DNA of 64,000 nt, taken from assembly GCF_042477335.2 (NCBI RefSeq), contig NC_091262.1, forward strand, positions 41,327,001 through 41,391,000, written 5' to 3'. The notes under the pieces were generated by a model. That model saw only the letters and a list, made by a program, of their open reading frames with translations, was not told where the DNA came from and made no database searches. The DNA is from Ovis canadensis (Eukaryota; Chordata; Mammalia; Artiodactyla; Bovidae). Positions 1 through 10,450 of this stretch are shown here, in pieces. The translations under genes and the position numbers were made by a program. Numbering within the stretch: position 1 is the stretch's first letter; every line of letters starts with the position of its first letter.

Positions 1-837
1 CGCCAAGCCCCGCCCCCCCTCTCCCTGGGCTCCTGGCTTACCCAATCCCCCTCTGACGGAACAGGGCTCCCTTTGGAAATGGAAGGGGTCCCTCAGCCCA
101 GCCCCTCCTGAGAAGGAAAGCTCACCAGGCTAGGTATCTGCTCCCCTGGATTTTCTGGAGTCCATGTGCCAAACCACCAGAGAAGCGGCCCACGCTGGTG
201 CCGGGCTGGCCCCAGGAGGTCCCGGCTGCTCCGGGTCCAGGCCCAGGCCTGCTGCCTTTATACCCAGACCTGGCCCAAGGTGCTGAAGACTAACTGCCAT
301 CCACGGGCTGGGTGCCAGACAGGGGTGAGCTCTGAGTCAGAGTGGCTCACCTGTGTGCATGTGCGGGGTGTGCCTGCTGCACAGCCCAGGGGCGCCAGCC
401 ACTGAAAGGGAGGGTCCTGTGGCCCAGGGAATCGTCAGGCCTCAGGCCTGGCCTGTCCTGGCACACCAGGCAGGGAGGAGCTGAGAGCCTGGCTCTGAGC
501 CCCATACCTCCCTGCCTGGTCCTCTCAAGGGGCCTTTTCCTGGATGACCTTCACAGCTTTCATGATCCCTTTGTTCTACTGTGCTACCCATGGAGAGGGT
601 GGTTCAGACCACCAAGCATCCATCAGTGTGGCCTGGACCCACAGGCTGCTTAAGTGGTTCTCAGTACCTATCAGGGGTGGTCCTACTCCCAGGCCACCCT
701 CCCCTCCCTATGCCTGGGGTTTCTCACTGGGAAAGGGATGTCTTCACAGTCATTCTCTCCCAGCATCGCTGGAGTGAGGGCCACCTTCACTATTTTTTTT
801 TTAAATTCCTCCCATACTTTTTTTAATTTTAAGATTA
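1..837. other. GC-rich intergenic sequence, no gene recognised
   Basis: No repeat or gene was recognised here. Short open frames exist on the plus strand, but they overlap in several frames and match no family I know. The last 60 bases are T-rich and lead into the SINE that follows. Confidence 0.4.
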
Positions 838-1025
838 AAAAAAATATGAACCATTTTTAAAGGTTTTATTGAATTCATTACAGTATTGCTTCTGTTTTAT
901 GGTTTTTTTGGGTTTTTTTTTTGGTCACAAGGCATATAGGATCTTAGCTCCCACCAGGGATTGAAACCCCACCCCCTGCCTTGGAAGGTAAAAAGTCTTA
1001 ACCACTAGACCACTGGGAAAGTCCC
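838..1025 (-). repeat. CHR-2-type tRNA-derived SINE
   Basis: Read on the minus strand it opens with a 'gggactttccc' head, has a tRNA-Glu-like body, and ends in an A-rich tail that includes the 'gtaatgaattcaataa' segment typical of this cetartiodactyl family. The T-run at about 905-922 on the plus strand lies inside the element. Confidence 0.75.
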
Positions 1026-1049
1026 CCACCTCCACTTTCATGCTTGTAT

Positions 1050-1335
1050 TTTAATTGGGGAAGGGGCAGTAAACCTCTAAGCCGGCATGTCAGGTGGTGA
1101 TTAGGATGAAAAGAAAACAATAATGAAAAGAAGGAGACCTGAGTGGAGGGGGCTCAGCAGCCATAAAGGGGTTGATCAGGAAGGCCTCCCTCAACAGGTG
1201 ATGTTTAAATAAGGACCTGGATCAGGTGAGCTAAGGAGCCTATCAGATACCTGGGCAGAGTTTCCAAATAGAGAAGGGCAAAAGCAAGCTGCAGAGGTTG
1301 ATGAGGCTGGTGAGAGGAGGGCAGAGGGTGACGAG
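1050..1335. repeat. Probable ancient mammalian interspersed repeat, family unresolved
   Basis: Phrases such as 'caggaaggcctccctcaac' and 'gtgatgtttaaataaggacctgg' recur in a common old mammalian repeat. Similar phrases occur again at about 56500-56780. I could not name the family by eye. Confidence 0.3.
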
Positions 1336-1372
1336 GCCCATGGGCTAGGAAGAAATGTATCTGGTCTTAGGG

Positions 1373-2421
1373 TTCAGTTCAGTTCAGTCACTCAGTTGTG
1401 TCCGAATCTTTGCAACCCCATGAATTGCAGCACACCAGGCCTCCCTGTCCATCACCAACTCCCAGAGTTCACTCAAACTTATGTCCATCAAGTTGGTGAT
1501 GACATCCAGCCATCTCATCCTCTGTCATCCCTTTCTCCTCCTGCCTCCAATCCCTCCCAGCATCAGAGTCTTTTCCAGTGAGTCAACTCTTCACATGAGG
1601 TGGCCAAAATATTGGAGTTTCAGCTTCAGCATTTCCTTCCAATGAACACCCAGGACTGATCTCCTTTAGGATGGAATAGTTGGATCTCCTTGCAGTCAAA
1701 GGGACTCCCAAGAGTCTTCTTCAACACCACAGTTCAAAAGCATCAATTCTTCAGCGCTCAGCTTTCTTCACAGTCCAACTCTCACATCCATACATAACCA
1801 CTGGAAAAACCATAGCCGTGACTAGACGGACCTTAGTCAGCAAAGTAATGTCTCTGCTTTTGAATATGCTATCTAGGTTGGTCATAACTTTTCTTCCAAG
1901 GAGTAAGCGTCTTTTAATTTCATGGCTGCAATCACCATCTGCAGTGATTTTGGAGCCCCCCAAAATAAGGTCTGACACTGTTTCCACTATTTCCCCATCT
2001 ATTTGCCATGAAGTGATGGGACCGGATGCCATGATCTTAGTTTTCTGAATGTTGAGCTTTAAGTCAACTTTTTCACTTTCCTCTTTCGCTTTCATCAAGA
2101 GACTTTTTAGTTCCTCTTCACTTTCTGCCATAAGGGTGGTGTCATCTGCATATCTGAGGTTATTGATATTTCTCCCAGCAATCTTGATTCCAGCTTGTGC
2201 TTCTTCCAGCCCAGCGTTTCTCATGATGTACTCTGCATGTAAGTTAAATAAGCAGGGTGACAATATACATCCTTGACATACTCCTTTTCCTATTTGGAAC
2301 CAGTCTGTTGTTCCATGTCCATCCAGTTCTAACTGTTGCTCCCTGACTTGCATATAGGTTTCTCAAGAGGCAGGTCAGGTGATCTGGTATTCCCATCTCT
2401 TTCAGAATTTTCCACAGTTTA
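1373..2421 (-). mobile_element. BovB LINE, 5'-truncated
   Basis: The element starts on the plus strand with the 'ttcagttcagttcagtc' signature, which is the reverse complement of the BovB 3' end. It runs about 1.05 kb back through the reverse-transcriptase region and stops abruptly at 'ccacagttta', where L1 sequence begins. Minus-strand frame 1751-2353 still encodes a reverse-transcriptase segment. Confidence 0.93.
1751..2353 (-). pseudogene. BovB reverse transcriptase remnant
   Basis: This 200-codon open frame covers the middle of the BovB reverse transcriptase. A QGCILSP block (motif B) lies at residues 27-33 and the catalytic YADD at 68-71, followed by thumb-like and post-RT sequence ending near a CESWTVKK block. 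The endonuclease and the first RT motifs are absent because the element is 5'-truncated. The frame is therefore a fossil and not a working gene. It is preserved because this copy is relatively young. Confidence 0.85.
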
Positions 2422-2423
2422 AG

Positions 2424-2845
2424 ATGTGGTGTATACATACAATGGACTATTACTTGACCATAAAAAAGGATCAAAACTGGGTCATTTGTAGAGATTCCTG
2501 ACTTAGTCTCTGTAGATGGACTTAGAGACTATCATACGGAGGGAAGTTAAGTCAGAAAGAGAAAAACAAATAATGTATATTTAACCCATATATGTGGAAT
2601 CTAGAAAAATGGTAGTGATGAACCTATTTGTAAAACAGAAATAGGGATGCAGACATAGAAAATGGACATGTGAACATGGGCAGGGAGGGGACTGTCAGAT
2701 AAACTTGGAGAATAGCATTGACATATATACACCACCATGTGTAAAATAAGTAGTGGGAAGCTGCTGTATAACGCAGAGGGTGGGATGATGGGGGGTGGGG
2801 AGTGGGAAGAAGAAAGTTGGAAACAGCATTATCATCTATGTGTGT
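2424..2845 (+). mobile_element. Ruminant L1 3' end, first part
   Basis: The sequence 'tacaatggactattacttgacca' is followed by 'gtcagaaagagaaaaacaaat', the conserved last part of L1 ORF2 and 3' UTR in ruminants. It is interrupted at about 2846 by a Bov-tA SINE and resumes at about 3055. Confidence 0.8.
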
Positions 2846-3054
2846 TATTGTTATTTAGTTACTAAGTCGTATCCGACTCTTTTGTGACCCCATTGACAAA
2901 GGCACGCCAGGCTCCTCTGTCCATGGGATTTCCCAGTTAAGAATACTGGAGTGGGTTGCTATTTCCATCTCCAGGGGATCTTCCCGACTCAGGGATCGAA
3001 CCCACGTCTCCTGCATTGGCAGGCGGATTCTTTACCACTGGGCCACCAGGGAAA
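2846..3054 (-). repeat. Bov-tA SINE nested in L1
   Basis: This is a reverse-complement Bov-tA. It has the BovB-derived tail at its left ('actaagtcgtatccgactc') and the tRNA-derived head at its right, ending 'ccaccagggaa'. It splits the surrounding L1 3' UTR, so it is the younger insertion. Confidence 0.88.
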
Positions 3055-3165
3055 TGGGAAGGAGGCTCAAGAGGGAGGGCATGTGTGTATACATATATCT
3101 GACTCATGTTGTTGTACAGCAGAAACTAACACCACATGGTAAAGCAATTTTACTTCAATGATAAT
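3055..3165 (+). mobile_element. Ruminant L1 3' end, second part
   Basis: The L1 3' UTR resumes with 'gaggctcaagagggagggca' and 'gttgtacagcagaaactaac', then ends in an A-rich tail near 3160-3190. It belongs with 2424-2845. Confidence 0.75.
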
Positions 3166-3410
3166 AATCATAAGAATAATGAAAAAAGGAGAAGACATGT
3201 ATATAATCTCACCCAGGGCCTGGCAGAGCTCCTAAACCTTTGGAATGTCCTGAGTGGTGAGTGTCTTCTGTTCTTCATCAGGAGCCCTTGGAGCCCAGGT
3301 GAATTTATGCTAATGGGGTGACTGAGGATGCGGTCAGCATCAAAACCAAGAATAACCTCTTGGTTACTTGGAACTTGCAGCCCCACCCGCTGACCCCTGG
3401 GAAGAGGTTT

Positions 3411-3601
3411 AGTGAAAGTCATTCAGTCATGTCCGACTCTTTGTGACCCCATGGACTATACAATCCATGGAACTGTCCAGGCCAGAATACTGGAGTGGGT
3501 AGCTGTTCCCTTCTCCAGGGGATCTTCCCAACCCAGAGATGGAACCCAGGTCTCCCTCATTGCATGCAGATTCTTTATGAGCTGAGCCACAAGGGAAGCC
3601 C
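3411..3601 (-). repeat. Bov-tA SINE, full unit of a tandem pair
   Basis: The copy opens with 'agtgaaagtcattcagtc' and ends with 'gccacaagggaagccc'. A second, shorter Bov-tA piece follows with no spacer. Confidence 0.88.
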
Positions 3602-3720
3602 AAGAATACTGGAGTGGGTAGCCTGTTCCTTCTCCAGGGGATCTTCCCAACCCAGGAATCGAATCGGGGTCTCCTGCACTGCAGGCGGATTCTTTACCAA
3701 TTGAGCTATCAGGAAAGCCT
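3602..3720 (-). repeat. Bov-tA SINE, truncated second unit in tandem
   Basis: It starts inside the element at 'aagaatactggagtgggtag' and contains only the tRNA half. It has the same orientation as the adjoining unit. It could be a partial tandem duplication or a SINE inserted into a SINE. Confidence 0.8.
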
Positions 3721-4213
3721 GGGAAGGGGGTTGGGGCTTCAGATTAAGCTCTATAAAAACTCTTTAACGAGGAGATGGGATGAGCTTCAGGGTGAGTGAG
3801 CATGTCCACCTGTTGGGGTGTGATGCAGCCCAGCTCCACAGGGACAGAAACACTGGCTTTTGGACCCCTCTAGGCCTCCCCCAATGTACCTCCTCACCTG
3901 TGTCCTTTAAACGCCATTTACATTGAACTAGTGCTTGTAAGTCAGTGTTCCTCTGAATTCTGTGAGCAGCTGTAGCAAATTAATTGAACCTGAAAAGCAG
4001 GTTTTGAGACCCTCCAATTTATAGCTAGTTGGTCAGAAGCACAGGTGACAACCTGGGCTTGGGACTGTCTGAAGTAGGGGCTGTCTTGCAGTACTGAACC
4101 CCTAACCTGTGGCATCCGGTGCTCTCTCCTGGTAGATGATGTCAGGAGGGAATTAAATTTGTTGTAGGAAGGGGGACCCCTTCCAGGGCTCAAGAGTAGG
4201 CTGTTGTCTAACA
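3721..4213. other. Non-genic stretch, possibly old LTR-like sequence
   Basis: No gene was seen. The part from about 3930 has phrases reminiscent of an old LTR, such as 'ggctgtcttgcagtactgaac', but I could not assign a family. Confidence 0.25.
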
Positions 4214-4482
4214 CTCGGAAATGAATTGTCCGAGGAGATACACATGCTGAAAAAGCAAGAGACTTTATTGTAAAGAGCTCCTGGGCAGAAAGAAGGAGGT
4301 TAAGAGAACCCAGAAGGACTGCTCTGCCATGTGACTCCCAGTCTTACATTTTATGGTGATGGGGTTAGGGTCTGGGTTGTCTCTGGCCAATCATCTTGCT
4401 CGGCACATGAGAGGGGACCTTGGGCTTGGGACTGAATCTTCTGAAGAGTTGACTGCCTCACATGCCTCTGGGACAGTCCTGT
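4214..4482 (-). mobile_element. Endogenous retroviral LTR fragment (bovine-type)
   Basis: The stretch 'gtccgaggagatacacatgc' then 'agagactttattgtaaagagc' and 'ggttgtctctggccaatcatc' resembles bovine endogenous retroviral LTRs read in reverse. The 'tttattg' would be the polyadenylation signal on the minus strand. No internal viral genes are next to it. A Bov-tA follows directly at its right. Confidence 0.5.
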
Positions 4483-4692
4483 GCATGCGTGCTAAGTCGT
4501 TTCAGCCATGTCCGACTGTTTGTGACCCCATGAACTGTAGCTCTTCAGGCTCCCCTGTTCACGGGATTCTCTATGCGAGAATACTGGAGTGGGTTGTCAT
4601 TTCCTTCCCCAGGGGATCTTCCCAACCCAGGGATCAAACCTGGGTCTCCTACATTGCAGGCAGATTCTTTACTGTCTGAGCTGCCAGGCAAG
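4483..4692 (-). repeat. Bov-tA SINE
   Basis: It starts with 'gtgcatgcgtgctaagtcg', has the core 'catgtccgactgtttgtgac', and ends at 'gagctgccaggcaag'. It is diverged at several otherwise conserved CpG sites. Confidence 0.87.
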
Positions 4693-5471
4693 TGGTACAG
4701 AGATGCTGGGCAGACAACGTGGGCCCAGGTTCCCCTAGGCAGCCACAGATAACAAAGGCCCTGGAAAGGCAGCTTCAGTCAGCAGTGGAAAGGCTCAATG
4801 AGGGGGTGGGGGGTAGTGGGCGGTGGAGGGGGCTGAGCTCAAAGCCAGCAGGACCCAGTGCTTCCCTCCCCCAGCCAGCAAGCACATGTTCCAGACAACC
4901 AGCCTGGGATGGGAGCTCTACCCCCCACGGCAGGAAGCCCAGGGTGGAGCTGGGGAAGCAGACACTAGACAACTTGTTATCTGGAATTCTCTGCAGGGCA
5001 GGCCTCCCAGGGAAGGAAGAAACACTCTGGCCCAGCCCACAGCATTGACAGGGCCTCATCCAAACAAGGGACGGGAAATGTGGGGAAGCTGCTGTGGAAA
5101 AATCTTGCACTGAGGGGTCGGGCCAGCATCCCCGTGACCCATCCTTTCTTTCTTGGGGACTCTTGCAAGCCCAGCTCCTTCCACCAGAACCGACGCACAG
5201 GGCCCAGGCCCCAAGGAAGGGAGGAAGGGTGGGTGGTTTTCCGTTTACTTTCTCTGCACAGCACTGTCGTCAACTCCACCGGATGGCCTCCCCTGGCCCC
5301 AGTGACGTCTGGGGACACAGAAGTCCCTGATTCTCTGAGGGCTTCTTCTGCTGGGAACCACCCTGGGGGAGAACCTCCACTCCAGGCTTGGTAATGTTTT
5401 CAAAGCTTCAAAGGCTGCAATGAAACCTGGTGCCTGGCAAGTGATGGCTCATTAACTCTGGCCCCATAATA
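4693..5471. other. GC-rich single-copy sequence, no gene recognised
   Basis: Open frames of about 110 codons occur on both strands over the same bases, as expected for GC-rich non-coding DNA. None has a recognisable domain. Confidence 0.35.
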
Positions 5472-5785
5472 ATTTTTTGTAATTAATTTATGTATTTTGG
5501 TTGGGCTGGGTCTTCATTGTTGTGCAGGCTTTTCTCTAATTGCTGAGATCTAGGGCTACTCTCTGGTTGTGGTGCGTGGGCTTCTCTTGTTGCAGAGCGT
5601 GGGTTCTAGATCACACGGGCCTCAGTAGTTGTGGTTTCTGGGCTCTAGACCACAGGCTCAGTAGTTATGGCACCCGGGCTTACTTGCTCTGCATTGTGTG
5701 TGATCTTCCTGGATCCAGGATTGAACACACCCATGTCTCCTGCATTAGCAGATGGATTCTTTACCACTGAGCCACCAGGGAAGAC
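5472..5785 (-). repeat. Long CHR-type tRNA-derived SINE (CHR-1/CHRL-like)
   Basis: The reverse complement has a tRNA-like head at 5740-5785 ('ttaccactgagccaccaggg'), then a body with 'gctcagtagttatggcac' and 'cttctcttgttgcagagcg'. It ends in a T-rich stretch that is the A-tail of the element. Confidence 0.82.
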
Positions 5786-5849
5786 CCTGGCCCCAGAATT
5801 CTTGTCTCTAGATAGAGAATGACAGGCCCAGAAAGGGTGTCATCATGCT

Positions 5850-6178
5850 TTCCAGCTGCTGCAACAAAGCACAGACTGGGTGGTTTATGAACAACAGAAA
5901 TACACTTCTCACTGTCTGGAGGCTGGAAGTCTGAGATTGAAGTGCCTATAGGGTTGGGTGAGGGCCTTCTTCTGGGTGGCAGACTTCTCATCGTGTCCTC
6001 ACAGAGGCAGAAGGGACAGTCTAAGGAGCTCTACATCTCTTATAATCTCTAATGAGTAATCTCTAAACCCACTGATGAGGTCTTCACGACCTAAGCACCC
6101 ACCAATAAACCATCACACTGAGTGTACAGATTCCAACATGTGAATCTGGGGGGGACAGGATGTTCAGACCATAGCAAA
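5850..6178 (-). mobile_element. MLT1-type (ERVL-MaLR) LTR
   Basis: The sequence runs in MLT1 reverse-complement order: 'gcacagactgggtggttta', 'tggaggctggaagtctgag', 'tcatcgtgtcctcacagagg', a degraded 'cttataatctc', and finally 'atgttcagaccatagcaa'. It is heavily diverged, as expected for a pre-ruminant insertion. Confidence 0.75.
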
Positions 6179-6802
6179 AAGAGGTAGGGAGTGACTGGGC
6201 CATCTGAGCTACGGACAGTGGACTGGCTGTCTTCCCAAGTGCCCGGGGCATGCAGGCCACTGGAAGAGTAAACTCAGGGTGGCGATATGTCGCCTGCCTG
6301 GGCTCCCTCAGTGGGCCCCACTATATCTACTCTTTCCTTAATGGGACCCTTGATTTTGAGAGTGATACATGGCTATCTGAACCAATTCTGACCAATGGGG
6401 TATGAGTGGCATCACCAAGAATAACTTCCATCCCAGGAATTGGGTGTTTTTTCTTTTTAATTTAATTCAATTTTATTTTCCAGGAAGTAGTTTTAAAAGG
6501 ATAGGGCAAGTCCTTCCTCCCTTTTTATCCTTCTGCTGCTAGAATGTCAATATGATGGCTGGAGCTGAAGCAGTCACCTTGGGCCATGAGATAGGAATGA
6601 AAAGCTGCACGTAGGTGAGCCTGGGAGGGGTGGAGCCAGAGCCTCAATATGCTGCAGCCTCCTTAACAGACCTTCCTTCTCACACATGGAGAAACTGGTG
6701 TCTTGTTTAAGTCACTGTTGTTTTGGGATATCTTTCACTCACAGCTGAAGACAGTCCTAGCTGCTATACCACTCTCAGAGGTTTTAGAGTGAATTATATT
6801 TC
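6179..6802. other. Intergenic; 3' half resembles an old LTR
   Basis: The segment near 6690-6780, 'cttgtttaagtcactgttg' followed by 'ttcactcacagctgaaga', resembles the end of a MaLR-type LTR. The rest shows nothing recognisable. No gene was seen. Confidence 0.3.
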
Positions 6803-6931
6803 TTTTTTTTTTTGCATTGGTTGATTGTTTAATGTTAAACCAATTGTGCATTCCTGGAATTAACCCAAATTAGCAGTGACATATTATTCTTTTTATATAT
6901 AGATGGACTGGCTGATATTCTGTTTAGGGCT
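6803..6931 (-). mobile_element. L1 ORF2 fragment
   Basis: The text 'attgtgcattcctggaatta' followed by 'gatattctgtttagggc' is L1 ORF2 in reverse. It is preceded by a T-run at 6805-6815 and abuts a separate L1 3' end at 6932. Confidence 0.7.
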
Positions 6932-7425
6932 TTTTTTTTTTAACTTTACAATATTGTATTGGTTTTGCCATACATCAACATGAATCCACCACGGGTGTAC
7001 ACGTGTTCCCCATCCTGAACCCCCCTCCCTCCTCCCTCCCCGTACCATCCCTCTGGGTCATCCTAGTGCACCAGCCCCAAGCATCCTGTATCCTACATCG
7101 AACCGGGACTGGCAATTCGTTTCTTATATGATATTATACATGTTTCAATGCCATTCTCTCAAATCATCCCACTCTCTCCCTCTCCCAGAGTCCAAAAGAC
7201 TGTTCTATACATCTGTGTCTCTTTTGCTGTCTCGCATACAGGGTTATCATTACCATCTTTCTAAATTCCATATATATGTGTTAGTATACTGTATTGGTGT
7301 TTTTCTTTCTAGCTTACTTCACTCTGTATAATAGGCTCCAGTTTCATCCACCTCTTTAGAACTGATTCAAATATATTCTTTTTTAATGGCTGAGTAATAT
7401 TCCATTGTGTATATGTACCACAGCT
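6932..7425 (-). mobile_element. Ruminant L1 3' end, 5'-truncated
   Basis: A poly-T run at 6932-6942 is the L1 poly-A tail. It is followed by the reversed 3' UTR ('tattggttttgccatacatc', 'caccagccccaagcatcctg') and the last part of ORF2 ('gctgagtaatattccattg'). The copy is 5'-truncated at about 7425. Confidence 0.88.
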
Positions 7426-7599
7426 TGAATTACATTTCTCATGAAAAAAATCATCCAGTGATTACAAGTGATCTCACTGCACAGGAGCACCATAGCTAAG
7501 CTCAGGCAGTTTACTTAGGGATGACCCTGGTCTTGTCAGGGACGAGGCCTCCTACATGTGGCCATGTTACCATGACTGTGGTGACAATGGTGTGTGTCT

Positions 7600-8006
7600 G
7601 TGACTTGTTCAATCACTCAGTTGTGTCCAGCTCCCTGTGACCCCATGGACTGCAGCACCCCAGGCTTCCCTGTCTTTCACTATCTCCCAGAGTTTGCTCA
7701 AACTCTTATCTGTGGAGTTGATGATGCCATCCAATTATCTTGTCCTCTGTCATCTGCTTCTCCTCCTGCCCTCAATCTTTGTCAACATCAGGGTCTATTC
7801 CAATGAGTTGGCTCTTTGCATCAGGTGGCCAAAGTATTGGAGCTTCAGCTATAGCATCAGTCCTTCCAATGAATATTCAAGACTGATTTCCTTTAGGATT
7901 GACTGGTTTGATCTCCTTGCAGTCCAAGGGACTCTCAAGAGTATCCAGCACCACAGTTCAAAAGCATCAATTCTTTGGCGCTCAGCCTTCTTTATGGTCC
8001 AACTCT
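7600..8006 (-). mobile_element. BovB LINE 3' fragment
   Basis: It begins 'caatcactcagttgtgtccag' in place of the younger 'ttcagttcagtc' start, and ends at 'tatggtccaactct'. It has many substitutions relative to the 58-59 kb copy, so it is an older insertion. Confidence 0.88.
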
Positions 8007-8750
8007 GGGACTTACAGGCGCACAAGAGAAGGAAACCAGCTCAGGTGTCCAGGGGCAGACGGAGCACCCTTTTACTCTCCTCCCCTCTCCAACCCCCTGG
8101 AAATGACAACTGAGCACCATCCCAAGCAGACCTGAGGGATGGGTGAGGGGCACAGGTGAGTAACGGTGGGCTCCTGCCTGACATACTTTCAGAAAATAAA
8201 GACAGGCATGACTGTATAGATTTGTAAGCCAAGGTAGAGGAGACTGCAGCTCAGCCCATGTGCAGGAGGCAGCCTGGGTAGAGGTGCTAGGCTCCCCACC
8301 ACCTGGGGAGGCTGCAAGCTCAGTTTGCAATTGATGAACAGGACTGTCTGGGGGCTTTCCTGCAGGGAAGGGAAATGATGGTGGAGGGACAGACCACAGA
8401 GCCTCAGGGTGAGCACTCCACTTGCTTGGAAGCTCCACCAGAAGGCTGGCATTGTCCGGTTTGGGCTTATAAGTGACCCTGGGGTATCACTGGCCAGGTC
8501 TCTGGGGTGAAAAGGCCCAGGCCCCTCCACTGAAGGCTGTGATGAGTCACTCTTTGGACGGAGCCAGAGCCAGCCTTCCCAGGAAGGGGTGAGGCCTGCT
8601 GAGGAAACAGCCCTAGACCACAGGGGAAGCCTTGCTGGCTGTCCAAACACCTCAGTCTCGGATGTGCAAACTGGCAACTGAGAGAAATAGTCACCACAAA
8701 AGAGAAGGACCCAGATTAACCAAGTAAGAGCCATCCTAGGAAGGCAGATA
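8007..8750. other. Single-copy sequence, no gene recognised
   Basis: A 181-codon minus-strand frame (8189-8734) covers most of this stretch, but it has no recognisable domain and overlaps other frames. I do not call it a gene. Confidence 0.35.
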
Positions 8751-8984
8751 ATAAAGGCGATGAGCAGAACTTAGAAATCATGGTTAATATCTCAGAGATG
8801 TTTGAGGAGGTACTGCATTCACAAAACAAGAACAGGTAGCCAGAAAAAGGAAAAGTCAAGGAACAAGAAAAAGTTCAGAGAGATTAAAAATGTGATTGTC
8901 ATACAAAAAATCAGGAAAAGGACTGGAAAACAGAGTCAAGGAAACTTCCCAGACTAGGGCAAAAAGATGAAAAATATGAGAGAC

Positions 8985-9113
8985 AGTTAAGAGTTGTGTG
9001 GTGTCAGTCCAGGATGTCCAAAATATGTCTAATAGCAGTTCAGAAACTAATAGGATTCAGCTTAAGCAGTGCTTAGGGAGAAATTTATAGCTTTAAATGC
9101 CTACATTAAGAGA
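8985..9113 (+). mobile_element. L1 ORF2 fragment, first part
   Basis: The text 'gcttagggagaaatttatagc' is L1 ORF2 endonuclease-region sequence. It is interrupted by the CHR SINE at 9114. Confidence 0.7.
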
Positions 9114-9240
9114 GGGATTTCCCTGGTGGTACAGTGGTTAAGATTCTGTGCTTCCAATGCAGGAAGCACAGATTCTATCCCTGGTTGGAGAATTAGATCC
9201 CACATTGCCATGAGGCCAAAAAAAAAAAGAAAGAGGAAAA
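9114..9240 (+). repeat. CHR-2 SINE nested in L1
   Basis: The head 'gggatttccctggtggtac' is followed by 'ccctggttggagaattagat' and an A-rich tail at 9219-9242. Confidence 0.85.
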
Positions 9241-9658
9241 AACCCTCCAAATCAATAATCTAACATCTAATCTTCCAGCTAAAAACACTGGGGGAAGAAA
9301 GGAGCGAAATAAATCTTAACAAGGCAGAAGGAAAAAAATAATAAAGATTACAACAGAAATTAGTGAAACAGAGAATCTAAAAATAATAGAAAATTCAGTG
9401 AAACCAAAAGCTGGTTCTTTGAAAAGTTCAACAAAATTGACAAACCTTTAACTAGATTGACTAAAAAAAAAGAGAGAAGATTTAAATTACTAGAATCAGA
9501 AAGGAAAGAGAGGACATTACTACCAACTTTATGGAAATAAAAAGGATCATAAAGGAACACTATGAACAGCTCTATGTCAGCAAGTTAGAAAACTTAGATG
9601 AAATCAACCAACTCCTAGAAAGATACTAGGTACCAAAACTGACATAAAAAGAAATAGA
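9241..9658 (+). mobile_element. L1 ORF2 fragment, second part
   Basis: The region holds 'aaaagctggttctttgaaaag', 'gagaggacattactaccaac' and 'gaacactatgaacagctctat', the stretch between the L1 endonuclease and RT domains. Many stops are present. Confidence 0.8.
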
Positions 9659-9659
9659 T

Positions 9660-9945
9660 GGGGCTTCCCTGAGGGCTCAGTGGTTAAGAATCTGCCTGTC
9701 AATGCAGGGTACACAGGTTCAATCACTGGTCTGGGAAGATCTCACATTCCTCAGGGCAACTAAGGTGCGCACAGCTACTGACCCTGTGCTCTAGAGCCCG
9801 TGTTCTGAAACAAGGGAAGACACCATAATGAGAAGCCCCAGCACAGCAACAAACAGTAGTCCTGGCTTGCCGCAACTAGAGAAAAGCCCTCGCAGCAACG
9901 AAGACCTAGCACAGCCAAAAAATAAAGAAAGAAAATTATTAAAAA
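9660..9945 (+). repeat. Long CHR-type SINE nested in L1
   Basis: The head is 'gggcttccctgagggctcag', the body includes 'actgaccctgtgctctagag', and the 3' part contains 'cgaagacctagcacagcc' and an A-rich tail. Confidence 0.82.
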
Positions 9946-10105
9946 CTCATTTGCCAAAATCCAACACCCCTTCATGATAAAAATTACTCACAAAGCTAAG
10001 AAACAGAAGGAAATATCCTCCACCCAATAAAGGCATCTGTGAATCACCCACAGGTAGCATCGTACTTGGTGAAAGACTGGACCCTTCCTCCTCAGATCAG
10101 GACCA
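9946..10105 (+). mobile_element. L1 ORF2 fragment, third part
   Basis: The text 'catttgccaaaatccaacac' then 'ttcatgataaaaattactcac' is L1 RT-domain sequence. The jump from the 9.6-kb segment means that part of ORF2 has been lost between them. Confidence 0.72.
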
Positions 10106-10317
10106 AGACTGCTTTTGCCACGTTTATTCAAAGTGTGCTGGAGACTAAGCTGTGTAGCTGTCCTCACTGGACATAAGAATGCCTGGTCAATCATAAAACC
10201 ATTTCAGGAAGTGCTTCCTGGGAATGCCAGGGGCAGAAATCCAGGGAAGGGGGACCAGAAATCCAGGGAGGGAGGAGGGACTGCTGGGATGCGTCTGGCT
10301 GGTGTTGAACGCTTATA

Positions 10318-10450
10318 GTTTTTTGTTTGTTTTGAGGTTATTTTTTGGCCATGTAGCATGTGGGATCTTAGTTAGCCAACCAGAGATAGAATCTGTGCCC
10401 CCTACAGTGGAAGCCTTTAGTCTTAATCACTGGATCACCAGGGAAGTCCC
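10318..10450 (-). repeat. CHR-2 SINE
   Basis: The minus-strand head is at 10440-10450 ('ccagggaagtccc' on the plus strand). A T/G-rich tail lies at 10318-10335. The flanks 'gaacgctta' and 'gaactta' may be a decayed target duplication. Confidence 0.8.

Noticed and set aside
1751-2353. BovB reverse-transcriptase frame as a host gene
   Set aside because: It is the middle of a truncated LINE with the BovB 3' end attached, so it is a mobile-element remnant.
8189-8734. 181-codon minus-strand open frame as a gene
   Set aside because: No domain, no promoter or splice context, and other frames overlap it. It is explained by GC-rich composition.
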